From assembly GCA_036873755.1 (NCBI GenBank), contig JAVTVY010037020.1:110581-174580 (forward strand): a DNA stretch of 64,000 nucleotides, read 5' to 3'. Made by a program: the position numbers and the translations under genes. Shown here piece by piece: positions 1 to 10,295 of this stretch. The stretch comes from Hanleya hanleyi (lineage: Eukaryota; Mollusca; Polyplacophora; Lepidopleurida; Hanleyidae). The notes under the pieces were generated by a model, which was not told the origin of the DNA, did no database searches, and saw only the letters and a program-made list of their open reading frames with translations. Every line of letters starts with the position of its first letter. The first letter of the stretch is position 1.

Positions 1-1745
1 TAGACACATTGCATTGTCTTGTCGACATCACCGCAAACTGCTGACCGGTCTAATCTTTCGAGGAGCTTGTTCATTAGCATTTTCATCCTAGACAAATGCA
101 GATTGGAGCACCGACAGCTAATAGTTATAGTGGTCGCGGTCATTCAGTTTGGACGTCGCTTTCAACGATATGTCAGATCTGGCACTCTGGTACTCAACAG
201 CCGTCTTGTGTCGGCCATCAGTTTGTTGAACGGCCGCCGTCGAAACCTGACCGGGATACATTATATGGTTGTCTAGAAAGCGAATTGAACATTGATTTGC
301 CGTTATCATTGTAAGATTCGCTGTCATTCCATATATTAGCTTGTGTTTATATATATAGTTGTGTGCCTTCTGTATTGTAGGATTGGAAATTGAATGTGTG
401 ATATGCATGGGTTCAGATTATTGACGTGGAACTTGTTTATTAATGACTTTGGTCTACTAGTATTTAATTTATACCAATTCTTCAACGGCAACATATACAT
501 CACGCAGCTATATTTTCCAGAAATTCTCTTGCACTATAATGCACAGTTTCTGGACACGGTAATGACCCATTGCCCCTGGCGCAATTCTGAGGAACAACAT
601 GTTAGAGAAACCTGGTATAAACTCTCACTGTCATTCCGAATTAACATCGAATAAAGATCGGTTAAGTGCGTTTACAGCCATCGGGCCGCGCTACGTACTC
701 GCTGAAGTAAAACCAATTATTCTCCCCTGACGTCCGAATATGATTTATCTAATTATTTCTGATCAGCTATAGTTATGATCTATAGTTTTTGCTAAGCTTC
801 CCTACTGGCACTGATTTACTGAAGCGAGAGTGGGATTCGTGCGTGAAGCGGCAACATTATCCATCCCGTGATTGTGAATATTTTGCAAAGATCTATTTGT
901 TTTTCCCTTCTTTCTTGACCGGCCTTTGAAAATGGAAGCCCGGGACTTTTTATACTGACCACTTAGTTTGTAAGCTTCTAGCTGCAATTGCTTTTCGGTG
1001 AATCTCTTTCTGTCTATGGCATCCAGGGGTTTTGGAACTATTAATCTGTGCACGCTTCTATACAAGTAAGAATAGCGCGGTCTTTCAATCAGTTTCCCGA
1101 TCGTTACCGGTATTCCAGACTTGGCAACGTCATATATCAAAATTTTAATCTATTCCCCGAAAAGACAGAAGCTATAATATCTTGAACTATTTGTAGGTTC
1201 ATCGGTAAATATATTCTTGATTCATACGTCACCATTAAGATTTATTGCATACCAGATATCGCTGCATCCTTCGTATAGTTTCAACCTCAAATGGTCAAAT
1301 TGTCTTACTCACCTATATATTTTCGTTCATCGTAACAAAAGGTGACAACGATATGAGAGCTATGCCCAATTAGCTCACCTGCTGTGCAACACGTTTGGAC
1401 TGGATTCGCTCCCTTTCCGGAAGATGTCGTTTTGCGTCGGACTGTATGAAAAGTTTAAGCACCGAAATTTGGTTGTAAATGTATACAGTTGTTGATTTGC
1501 TTCGCATTGCATGTGTTCTATATGAGAGTAAACAGTTATAAAAAAGGCTGCCCTTTGCTTTGGCAGTGAAGGTCAAAAGCCTCGTCTCATTTACTTTTGG
1601 TTTTAGCCGCCATAGTATCGGATGGTAAGTGTTCCGATTGGATATCAGAAATAACAATTTGATCGATCGGAATCAGCTATCATAGTCTGGTTCCTGATTG
1701 AATCGTTCAGTTTGTATGGTCAGTTTTCTTAGATTTTCAATCTAC
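1..1745. other. No recognised gene
   Basis: I recognise no gene, RNA or repeat family here. The longest open frame is on the minus strand at 802-1140 (112 codons, basic, rich in K/R/Q). It has no motif I know and no flanking splice or promoter signal, so I do not call it a gene. The stretch is probably intergenic DNA made of old repeats. Confidence 0.5.
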
Positions 1746-3180
1746 CAAGGACTCCCCCTTTGGATTTGAGAGAAAAATCCGAGAGCGGGAACTATTCTGG
1801 ATGCTAGAGCTTGGGTCAGTGTTTCCGTATGGTTTAAATGATAATGTCAGTGGGTTCGGCACTGTTACAAACCGCCGTTCAAATATATCCAATATTACCC
1901 AGCTATTTAAACCCCATCAACGGAGACATCGCAGCCATGGTTGGAGAAAGTTTAATAGTGCGATGATTCACGATCATATCACTTTAAATTACTTAGTGGG
2001 TTTAACTAACACACCCAATAGTACACATAGCTTACGTACAGTTCTGTATGAGTTACCTCTGAGAGCTTTAGATCAAATAGCCAGAGATATACAACAATCA
2101 GCGTCTTCAGGAAATATAATACCACCCAAAATCACAAAAGTATGTCAAGATATAGCGTATTTTCGGTTGTATCGTCCAGTGAACATAATCGAAACATCCC
2201 GAGATCGGCTTTTCTTGAAACTCAACTACTTAGATAAAGGACTGGACATTATTAATTTACCTCGAATCCTGAATGATCCAGGTACGCGACATTGTACCAA
2301 ACTATTTTAAGTTCACAGAACCTCCTTGCATTTCATATAAGTATACTAAATCTATAGCCACCAAAATATTCAATTACTCTAATGCTGTCAAGGAGTTTGA
2401 TTGGAACTTATATACGTCGGGGGGCTATAGTTGTGATTGTGAATCGTCGAACTTTATCTATACACCATGCAAACATGTTGTGACTGGTGATCTTGGTGTG
2501 GTGAGTGATAAGGACCTAAGATTACTCCTGATGAAGGGACCTGGTGACCGCTAGCCTCACACCGCTGAACCGGCACGGGTTCGAGCCCAGCTGGTCCATG
2601 TGTGAAAGTTGTCAGTTACTCGCCGAAGGGCGGTGGTTCTCTCCGGGTACTCCGGCTTCCTCCACCAACCAAACTGACTGTCACCATATGAGTGAAACAA
2701 ACTTGAGTGTGACATTAAGCCAAATTCCCTCCCTCCTCCTTCTCGCTGTGGATAATCGCTATATAAATGACGCAGTGAAGGATATAGATCCACCTTCACT
2801 GGATTTGAAGGAAACTACAGACTACATCATATTTGGACCTATATCTCTATAAAAATGAAGCGGGCCTTCTCTCTCGTCGACTGTATGACCAAAGAGATGA
2901 TTACAATTTCGACATCGTAAACTATCCCTTTCTGGACAGTAATATTCCAGTGGGACCTGCATATGGCGTATACATATCACGCCTAGTAGCATTTCCTAGA
3001 TCCTGTGTTAAATGTGACGATTTTAATCAACGTCGCAAAACATTGTTGCAGAAACTTTTAAAACAGGTCTACACCAGCAAGCGCCTCCACTCAAAGTTTC
3101 TCAAATTTGGCGATACATATCGCATGCTGATAGCAAAATACGAGCGTAGCGTGCAAGATCTATGGCGTTACGTTTCGTAA
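1746..3180 (+). pseudogene. Naiad-type Penelope-like retroelement, decayed copy 1
   Basis: Relic of a Penelope-like retroelement with the permuted layout (GIY-YIG endonuclease first, reverse transcriptase last). The frame opens near 1746 with the end of the endonuclease, where the E..W...L and PYGLND block is visible at about 1790-1842. The linker domain follows to 2275. A frameshift then moves the reading to the next frame, which carries the linker CxC motif (C-D-C at 2432-2440) followed by HVVTGDL and a KGP motif near 2540. Most of the RT is missing. A SINE piece occupies the gap, and the RT C-terminus resumes at about 2740 with VDNRYIND, DPPSLDLKETTD, a DLYLY..RLYDQRDD block and PAYGVYISRL, stopping at 3178-3180. 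The 5' end of the endonuclease is also gone. The copy cannot be active. The Naiad assignment rests on the CxC linker and the domain order. Confidence 0.85.
2541..2738 (+). mobile_element. tRNA-derived SINE piece inside the Naiad relic
   Basis: This starts within a tRNA-like head (anticodon stem through T-arm). A Pol III B-box match, GGGTTCGAGCCC, lies at about 2578-2589. It is followed by the body typical of molluscan SINEs: a C-rich stretch with CTCCGGGTACTCCGGCTTCC, then a segment around 2690-2735 with TGAGTGAAAC and GTGTGACATTAAGCC. The 5' part with the A-box is missing. It sits exactly where the Naiad RT core should be, so an insertion plus deletion replaced that core. A second copy of the same body lies near 44155-44270. 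Confidence 0.7.
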
Positions 3181-3560
3181 CTTGTGTCTAATTCCGCTTA
3201 ACCCGGGGCTAGGGGCCGTATGAACCCATGTACTTCAAGATCCTCATGGTACTCATATGAAGTCACAATCAAAGCGTGACTGAGATACATCATTCTTTAG
3301 ATGACGACTTTACAACGAATATTATGGATTAAGAATACTGATCAGCGATACGGATTTGATATTTTTGGAACATCATGATGTCTTGCCGGCATCAATGAAA
3401 ACTGTTGACCGCTTCTCTCTTGCAGGAAACAAGCCTATGTTTATGTATACTATGATTGTCTTTTTGAATTTGGTGCTAATACTGTTATATGGAATATGGA
3501 ATAGGTCTTTAATCGTCTCTAATGGACGACGGCAGAATTATGAATGACGGACCAGACGCT
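3181..3560 (+). repeat. Naiad 3' tail repeat, copy next to RT relic 1
   Basis: Non-coding tail that directly follows the RT stop codon. Landmarks in order are TTCCGCTTAAC, GGCTAGGGGCCGTATGA, AAAGCGTGACTGAGATAC (about 3272-3289), GATACGGATTTGATATTTTTG, a pyrimidine tract CGCTTCTCTCTTGCAGGAAAC (3409-3429) that looks like a 3' splice site, and ATGGACGACGGCAGAATTATG near the end. The same order follows Naiad relic 2 at 7476 and recurs without the RT at many sites. I infer it is the 3' UTR or pseudo-LTR part of the element. Confidence 0.75.
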
Positions 3561-4029
3561 TGTAATTCCACATTAGTACTCATCAAAAAATGATTACTTT
3601 ATCATTACCGCCCGTCTCTGATTTTCTTCCCGTCTGGATTTGTTCAAATACTTATATTTCAATGTTTACGGGGCGGGGGGAGATCGATCGTTTAACGCAA
3701 GGTAACAGTCGTCGACGAGCAGGAATTTTTATGCATCGGCCGACTCGTATCGCGTCATTACAATAGTGCAGTGGCGCGCTAATTTGGATGATAGAAATTC
3801 ACTAATATTTCTCCTTTGTAGGAAAACGTCTTGTGTTCTCTTATTTTTATTTCATACACATTTGGGATTGGTGCCGTCATACGAAATAGGCCCTTCGATT
3901 ATTGACGCGGAAATTATTTTATGAACGACGGCCGAATATTGAATGCCGGAACTGACGCTTGCTATTTGAATAAGTCCATTGGTAGTTCTTTCTTTGGGGA
4001 TGTAGTTCTTTCTTTGGAGATGATTTCTA
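3561..4029 (+). repeat. Spacer with a second partial Naiad tail
   Basis: About 3561-3800 shows nothing I recognise apart from a G-rich run near 3670. From about 3805 to 3965 there is another piece of the same tail: a T-rich stretch, GGGATTGGTGCCGTCATACG, ATTATTGACGCGG, then GAACGACGGCCGAATATTGAATG. A short tandem duplication of GTAGTTCTTTCTTTGG lies at 3983-4017, at the junction with the LINE that follows. Confidence 0.5.
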
Positions 4030-5505
4030 GAAAAAGGCCGCACTTTTGCAGAAAGTATTTCCCTCACAATGATCGAAAACTTTTCTTAGATGAAACACCA
4101 ATCAAGGTAACAAAAGAAACCAAATTCTTAGAGATCTTTGACCAACGATTACCGTTTTCATCCCATATTAAGTGCCTTAAACAACCCAAGTGCCTGAAGG
4201 CTCTTGATTTGTTGAAAGTAGATGCCAGCTCTAAATTGGGAGGATACAAAACACTATATCGGTCACTCGTTCGTTCTAAACTTGATTATGGCTCTATTGT
4301 TTACAAGGGTGTACCCAATTTTAGCTTGATCCACTAAAGCTAGACCAATTCTGCATCAAGGACTTCTGGAACCTCTAGACGAACTTGCGGTAAAATCGTC
4401 TAAGCCCTGCCTATAACTGTGTTTTAAGCTTCATCATCTAGATCTGAATTCGAAGAAAACGAGTCTTGTTCAACCTCTTGAAATTCAGATAAAATATTGC
4501 AACCGGCTTTTTTGATTTTACCTGATAAGCTTTTGCCATTTCCACATTGGCAGTTAGCCAATGCACAAGTAGATACTACCCTGACGAAATTTGAAAAGGC
4601 CGACAAAAACCAGCTCATGTATCAACAGAATGTGAATCGCATTATGCTATTTTTACATGGATCCACATATGGCCAGGAAGTGGCGTGTGCTAATATTTTT
4701 TATTCTAAAACTCTCATATTGGTTACCAGACAAGAACATTATTTTTACGCCTGAAGCCTCTTAGATGGTATTACTTCCAGCAAAAGAAAAAAGTACCTTG
4801 TATGTTATATTCTCGGACATTCTGTGTTGCCACTAGGCGAATAAGAATAGATCCCATCCCCCCATTTCAGATATTCTGGAATTATATGACTTCAGAGTCA
4901 AGAAAGAGTTTGATATTCTGTTTTGTTGGCTACCTAGTCATGTTGCTATTAGAGCCGATGCAAAGGGCAAATCAGCTCTAGACGATAAGGTCGACTCTCT
5001 TGGAATCCCTTACTATGATTTTAGACCTTGGTTTTGTGCTGTTTCAACTCTTTTTGAGATATTAAGGCTGATAATTAACTTCATGAGTTTAAACCAACTA
5101 TAGGTTATTATACTCGTCTAGCATATCAGAAAACTTTCGACCAGGCTCTGGTTTTGTCATTCAGGCCATTCACGAATGAGAGTTGACCAGACTCCGATGT
5201 ATAACATGCCATGAATATTTTAATCAACTGCATAGATCTTGCGACTGTAAGAGTTTCTTTTAATCGAGCAGCTAGTTTAGAGGATATTTTTGGGCGTTTT
5301 GGTCGTGTTGATTCTGAATTCTTTGAGAGAAATTCATTTGTTAATTAAATTTTAATGTAGATACCAGTACTTGAATGCGTTTTGTCTACACTTTTAAGAT
5401 TTATATGTGGTGTTCACCTGTTGATTTACTTATAGATAGAGTTTTATATTGCTCGTCGCTGTATAGCTGAAATATTGCTGAACGCGACGTCGTGAAAGGG
5501 AACTG
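4030..5505 (+). pseudogene. I-like LINE, 5'-truncated and decayed
   Basis: Remains of the second ORF of a non-LTR retrotransposon. The reading runs from the RT thumb (KETKFLEIFDQRL, about 4110-4150, then KCLKALDLL and LYRSLVRSKLDYGSIVY at about 4255-4305) through several stops and frameshifts into an RNase H-like block (FCWLPSHVAIRADAKGKSAL at about 4920-4980). It ends in a C-terminal segment near 5230-5355. The 3' end at about 5450-5505 is GCTCGTCGCTGTATAGCTG followed by AAATATTGCTGAACGCGACG, a tail typical of molluscan LINEs of this kind. An RNase H after the RT points to the I/Nimb group. The endonuclease and RT core are missing, and stops are frequent. Confidence 0.75.
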
Positions 5506-6199
5506 AGGAAGTTCCTGGCGACGTTCTATAACCCTTCCGCCAAAACTTGGCAGTAAAAACCGTGACAAAGGAATACACGTTGATGTTTACAAACGGCGAT
5601 GAGGCACAAAAAGTCATCTTCCCACAAATAATATGCTCTGTGCACTTTAGGCAAACTGGTCCACTGTCCTATTTAATGGACATATCTATGGAATGTGTTA
5701 CGGATACCGCGAGGTGACGGATGTCGTGTTGCGTAGCCCAAAGGAATTACACGTACATTGTGTCCTTAATATTTATAACCTCAACACTTCGAACAAAGAC
5801 TGTGCTGGGATCATCCTATAGTCTAGTTATGTCAATTAGTACGCGTTTATGGGACAAACAATATATACATGTACCCAGATGTCTGCACATCACTTAGTTG
5901 GATATATAGATCATCTCAAAGGGATTTCCGTGACATTCAAGTATGGTCATAGACATAATACCGAAACGCGATAAACAGCTGTGAGCTCGAAATGTCATGG
6001 TAACAGACAAAACTGACCCTCGAGGTCCGCTATTTCCCGGATATCCCTCCTCTACGGTGGGGACAGACAACGTGAATTATACATACCTGATGCTCAATAT
6101 ACACAGCATACGGTATAACAGCCAGTAAACATTCAAATTTAATGATCTCGTTAATGATTCCCAAATGAATAATTACACACTCATCACATTTCAGAATTC
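5506..6199. other. No recognised feature
   Basis: No open frame of note, no repeat I can match elsewhere in the window, and no RNA gene. It lies between the LINE 3' end and the second Naiad relic. Confidence 0.4.
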
Positions 6200-7475
6200 C
6201 CATTGTTGGTTCGTCGAATATCTAAACACCATGCAAACATATCATTACTGGTGACTAAGTGACGAAAACTTAAAAACACTCCAGATGTAGGGACCTTAAT
6301 ATAGAAAACCGAGAAAAATAGGCCTGAAGGCCGACCAGGAAATGCTCCTGATTACACTGGAACAGTATGTTACTGAGTGATCAAAGCGAGGAAAAGTTGA
6401 ACATGGTTAAGGAATTGAGTATAAGCACATCATCATTGAACGCGTCTAATTCTTAATGAGAGAGGTATTTGTCTTCCAATCACACATAATGATATACCAA
6501 AAGAGTAATGGACATCCAAAAAGAATAAATCGTCATACAAATCTAGATTTCTAGTCGATTCTAGAAGCTACTACACCAAGCTTCTTTCAATCCCGTTGAC
6601 GAAGGTCCTTCAGGAGGTAAACTAATTTTGGGAAAGGTATTGTGCCACTCTTACGAGAAACTTTGGCGTTAGATGTATGTGAATATTAAAGACTCCAACG
6701 TGTTACGGGAGAACTTGATGCGAAAGAACACATACCGTACAGACATGTATCTCTTAGTTTATGAACAGTATTGGTGTTTAAGAAGGATAGGTTAATGTCA
6801 GAAGTCATAAAGCATTCTTTTCCTCAACTACATGCAATAGATACAATTTTGTTTATAGAGCTGCTTGAATTTCTCATTAATACGTGAAATTTGGCAATAA
6901 TATATCCACAGTATATATGTATTCCAATGGGTACTACTTATGCACCCCTTTTGGCTGACCTATATTTGTTCAAGCCCGTTTCAAAGCCCGTTCCTTCTCA
7001 TTCACCAAACTCTATATAAACGATTTTCTCGCTGTGGATAATCGTTATATGGCTGACGCATTGAAGAGTTTATATCCACCTTCACTGGATTTGAAGAAAC
7101 TACAGATAGCCTTAACTGCACATCATATTTAGTTCTATTTCTCTCTTAAAATGAAGCGGGACTTGTCCTTCGTCGACTTTTCGATAAAAAAGATAATTAC
7201 AGGTTCGACATCGTAAATTGTCCCTTTCTGTATTGTAATATTCCAGTTGAACCTGCATATGGCTTATATAATTTTCGCCTAGTAGCATTTGCGATATCCT
7301 GTGATATCCTGTGATATCCTGTGATATCCTGTCACAAAACATTATCCCAGAAACTTATTAAACAGTGCTATACCACCAAGTGCCACTACTCAAAGTTTCT
7401 CAAATTTGCCGAAACATATCGCTTGATGATAGCAAAGTACGAAAGTAGCGTGCAAGATCTATGTTGTTACGTTTC
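6200..7475 (+). pseudogene. Naiad-type Penelope-like retroelement, decayed copy 2
   Basis: A second, more mutated Naiad that retains the RT region lost from copy 1. Traces of the CxC linker (TPCKHIITGD) are at about 6225-6256. An RT finger block reading W.SKKNKSSYKSRFLVDSRS lies at about 6510-6570. RT motif B reads IPMGTTYAPLLADLYLF at 6921-6971. The catalytic motif C reads Y-I-N-D at 7013-7024, so the first of the two aspartates expected in YIDD is Asn. DALKSLYPPSLDLKK and the C-terminal block follow to about 7475. Many stops and frameshifts break the frame. A 10-bp repeat has expanded inside it at 7290-7333. Confidence 0.8.
7290..7333 (+). repeat. 10-bp tandem repeat, four units
   Basis: Four head-to-tail copies of the decamer GATATCCTGT inside the C-terminal coding relic of Naiad copy 2. 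Relic 1 has a single related TAGATCCTGTG at the matching place (about 2997), so the array arose in this copy. Confidence 0.85.
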
Positions 7476-7885
7476 GTAACTTGTCTAATTCCGCTTAACC
7501 CGGGGCTAGGGACCGTATGATCCCATCTATTTCAAGATCCTCATGGAGTCCATATGAACATATGGAAAGCGTGACTGAGACACATCATACTCTAAGATAA
7601 CGATTTTACAACGAATATCATATGGATACTGACCAACGATACGGATTTGATATTTTTGAAACATCGTGATGTCTTGCCGGCATCATTGACAATTGTGGAC
7701 CGCTTCTCTCTTGCAGGAAACTAGAGAGAACGCACGCCTATATTTATGTATACTATGTTTTATTTTTTTAATTTAGTGCTAGTGCTGTTATAATTAATAA
7801 AATCTTTAGTTAGTGGACACGAAAATTATTTAATGGACGACGGCAGAATATTGAATGACTGACAAAACGATTGTATTTCCAGCCC
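7476..7885 (+). repeat. Naiad 3' tail repeat, copy next to RT relic 2
   Basis: Same landmark order as 3181-3560: TTCCGCTTAACCCGGGGC, GGGACCGTATGATC, AAAGCGTGACTGAGACAC, CGATACGGATTTGATATTTT, CGCTTCTCTCTTGCAGGAAAC (about 7700-7720), then ATGGACGACGGCAGAATATT near 7831-7850. This shows that the tail belongs to the Naiad element and is not a chance neighbour. Confidence 0.75.
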
Positions 7886-9769
7886 TTTACTTTGAATCGG
7901 ATGTGCAAATATAGTTAGAAGTTTGAGCAACGTTACAAAGCGACACTTTGGCAAACATGTACATGTATCCTCCGATCGAGCGATCGTTTTGAATCGCCAG
8001 TTTAGAGACGTCTTGTACCATTCTTTTACCATTCTGGAGGCGACTGATAAGAACGCTTCTTCGATTGTTTCAGTGCAGACATAGGGTCCTTTTCTTCAAG
8101 AGGCAGTTCGAACAGCACGCTGTTCGAACAGTAGTTGGAAGAGACATTGTGGGTAAAATAGCTGATCATCAGTCCATATTGAACTGCGATCTGATTTGCT
8201 GCACAGGCTACAGTCTATCTCTCACGCTATTCTATTTCTTGGTTGCACAGAAAACTCTTTGGGGAAACGTCTACATATAAGGGAACTGAAATATTTCTTG
8301 GTTAAACAGAAATACCGTATCCTGATATTTGAGTTACACTGATTACAAGGTTTGTTAATTGTGTTATTCCTTGATTAAACACATATGCATATATGTATAT
8401 CTTGCTACACCCTCTAACTGGACAAATATGGTCTGGTCTGTAAACACCACCGAAAGACAAGAACGGTCACAGGAAAGAATGCTTCTTTTCATAATTCTCT
8501 CCTCGAAAAAATGTATTTTGAGTTGCGAGTCAGGAAAACATGTCTTAACCGGGTTGAAAGATAGGACATTTATTTCTATTAGACAGTCTTTTCGTTAACA
8601 CCGGTGTGGACAGTGATACATATTCCAAAGTGCCACGTTAAATTACCACTGTAAGGAGTGTCTCTCACAGAAGATAGCATTGATTATACGCGAAAAAACA
8701 AAGATATAGGATTGTCTCAGGTTCACTGATTCCAAACTCGGAAGCTGGTCTTTTTTTTATATTTTCTTGTATGGAGAAACGATCTGAATTTCTGAGATAG
8801 CGCCAAGGGAGCTTCGAAATTTCAATCTAGAACTCCCCAAAACAAATAAATCGTATTATGGTCCCTCCAGGATGCCGTATGCCATTCATATTCATGAACT
8901 TTAACACATTGGCCTCCGCAAGCGCACGTCTCATTTAGAAAGGTGCGAATCAGGAGAAATATCCTCCTCCGAGTATTCCTTGAACTGGGTAACCTTTTGT
9001 TACGTTATTCCATTTAGTTATCAGCACCTTTCGCAATTCTAATCAGAGTATAACACTCCTGTCAATTCCTGGAAGGTCAACTGAACAAGTTATCTCTTAC
9101 GCATATCAGTATATCTTCACTTGGATGGACCGGCAGCTTGCCAGCTCTGATCATGAAGAATGATTCACAACTGTTTTCCTAATTGAAAATAAAAGGCCTA
9201 TGCTAAGAATACTGAAGTCCAGTGTAATGGATTCACATGGCTTGCGTGAGAGTTTCCTGTGGGATGGAAACTGATATTGCTTCATTATTCAGTCTGGTTT
9301 TTTTTCGACCAACATCACATCATGCGAGCGACCCCCTCTTAATGCCCAACAATATGATTTTTTTCACAGTACTGGGCTCTCTTCCTGAGTAAGTATAGGA
9401 AACGACGACGCCCATACAGCATAGTTCATTTTTTGGTCGATCCACCAATACATATCTGAGAGTTCTACCCACTATGTTGTCCCCTGATCATTACCGTCAC
9501 CATTGGGCTTTTTTGCTTTATTGAGATTGAGTTTCTTTTCGAAACCGTCATATTCAACATCATGGCATTGCAGGAAATTTTAGCGCTTGAAACTCGCTAC
9601 AGGGAAACTGGAAAACAGCGTCGACAATATGGGAAGAAGACCATGGCAGTCGTATTTATGGACTCACTGGCATAGGTAGCTAATAACAAATATATAGAAT
9701 GAGTATTAAAAGTGCTGCGTCTTCGAGTGTTTTTTTTTCACGGTATACACAGCCTCCACCAACATATTA
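7886..9769. other. No recognised gene; one short palindrome
   Basis: No gene or family recognised. A perfect inverted repeat lies at 8106-8129, with GTTCGAACAGC and its reverse complement separated by two bases. The open frames at 8065-8280 and 8359-8598 show no known motif. Confidence 0.45.
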
Positions 9770-10295
9770 ACCCTCAACCCACCACCAACATGGTATCCCT
9801 CACTCCACCACCAACATGGCATCCCTCACTCCACCACCAACATGGTATCCCTCACTCCACCACCAACATGGTGTCCCTCACTCCACCACCAACATGGCAT
9901 CCCTCACTCCACCATCAACATGGTATCCCTCACTCCACCACCAACATGGTATCCCTCACTTCACCACCAACATGGTATCCCTCACTCTACCACCAACATG
10001 GTATCCCTCACTCCATCACTAACATGGTATCCCTCATTCCACCACCAACATAGTATCCCTCACTCCACCACCAGCATAGTATCCCTCATTCCACCACCAA
10101 CATAGTATCCCTCAATCCACCAACATAGTATCCCTCACCCCATCACCAACATAGTATCCCTCACTCCACCACCAGCATAGTATCCCTCACTCCACCACCA
10201 ACATAGTATCCCTCAATCCACCAACATATTATCCCTCACTCCACCACCAACATATTATCTCCACTCCACTACCTGCCTGTTATCCCTCACTCTTT
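9770..10295 (+). repeat. 26-bp minisatellite, about 19-20 units
   Basis: Tandem array of a C/A-rich 26-bp unit whose core is CATGGTATCCCTCACTCCAC followed by CACCAA. The first dozen units are regular. From about 10045 on, units shift to CATAGTATCCC and some lose a CAC triplet (near 10110 and 10215), and the array decays by 10295. Because 26 is not a multiple of three, overlapping open frames appear in all three plus-strand frames with the same cycling peptide. They are artefacts of the array, not genes. Confidence 0.95.

Noticed and set aside
802..1140. Basic 112-codon minus-strand frame as a host gene
   Set aside because: No motif, splice signal or second copy to compare; open length is within chance for this window.
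2560..2600. Possible tRNA gene suggested by GGGTTCGAGCCC
   Set aside because: Only the anticodon-to-T-arm part is present and a SINE body follows; no acceptor stem or A-box.
1801..3180. In-frame TGA codons as selenocysteine in the Naiad relics
   Set aside because: Some clam Naiads are reported to encode selenoproteins, but these copies also carry frameshifts and other stops, and I see no SECIS-like element.
9712..10105. Three overlapping open frames of 68-113 codons with His/Pro-rich cycling peptides
   Set aside because: They are the 26-bp minisatellite read in three frames; no promoter, splice or conservation support.
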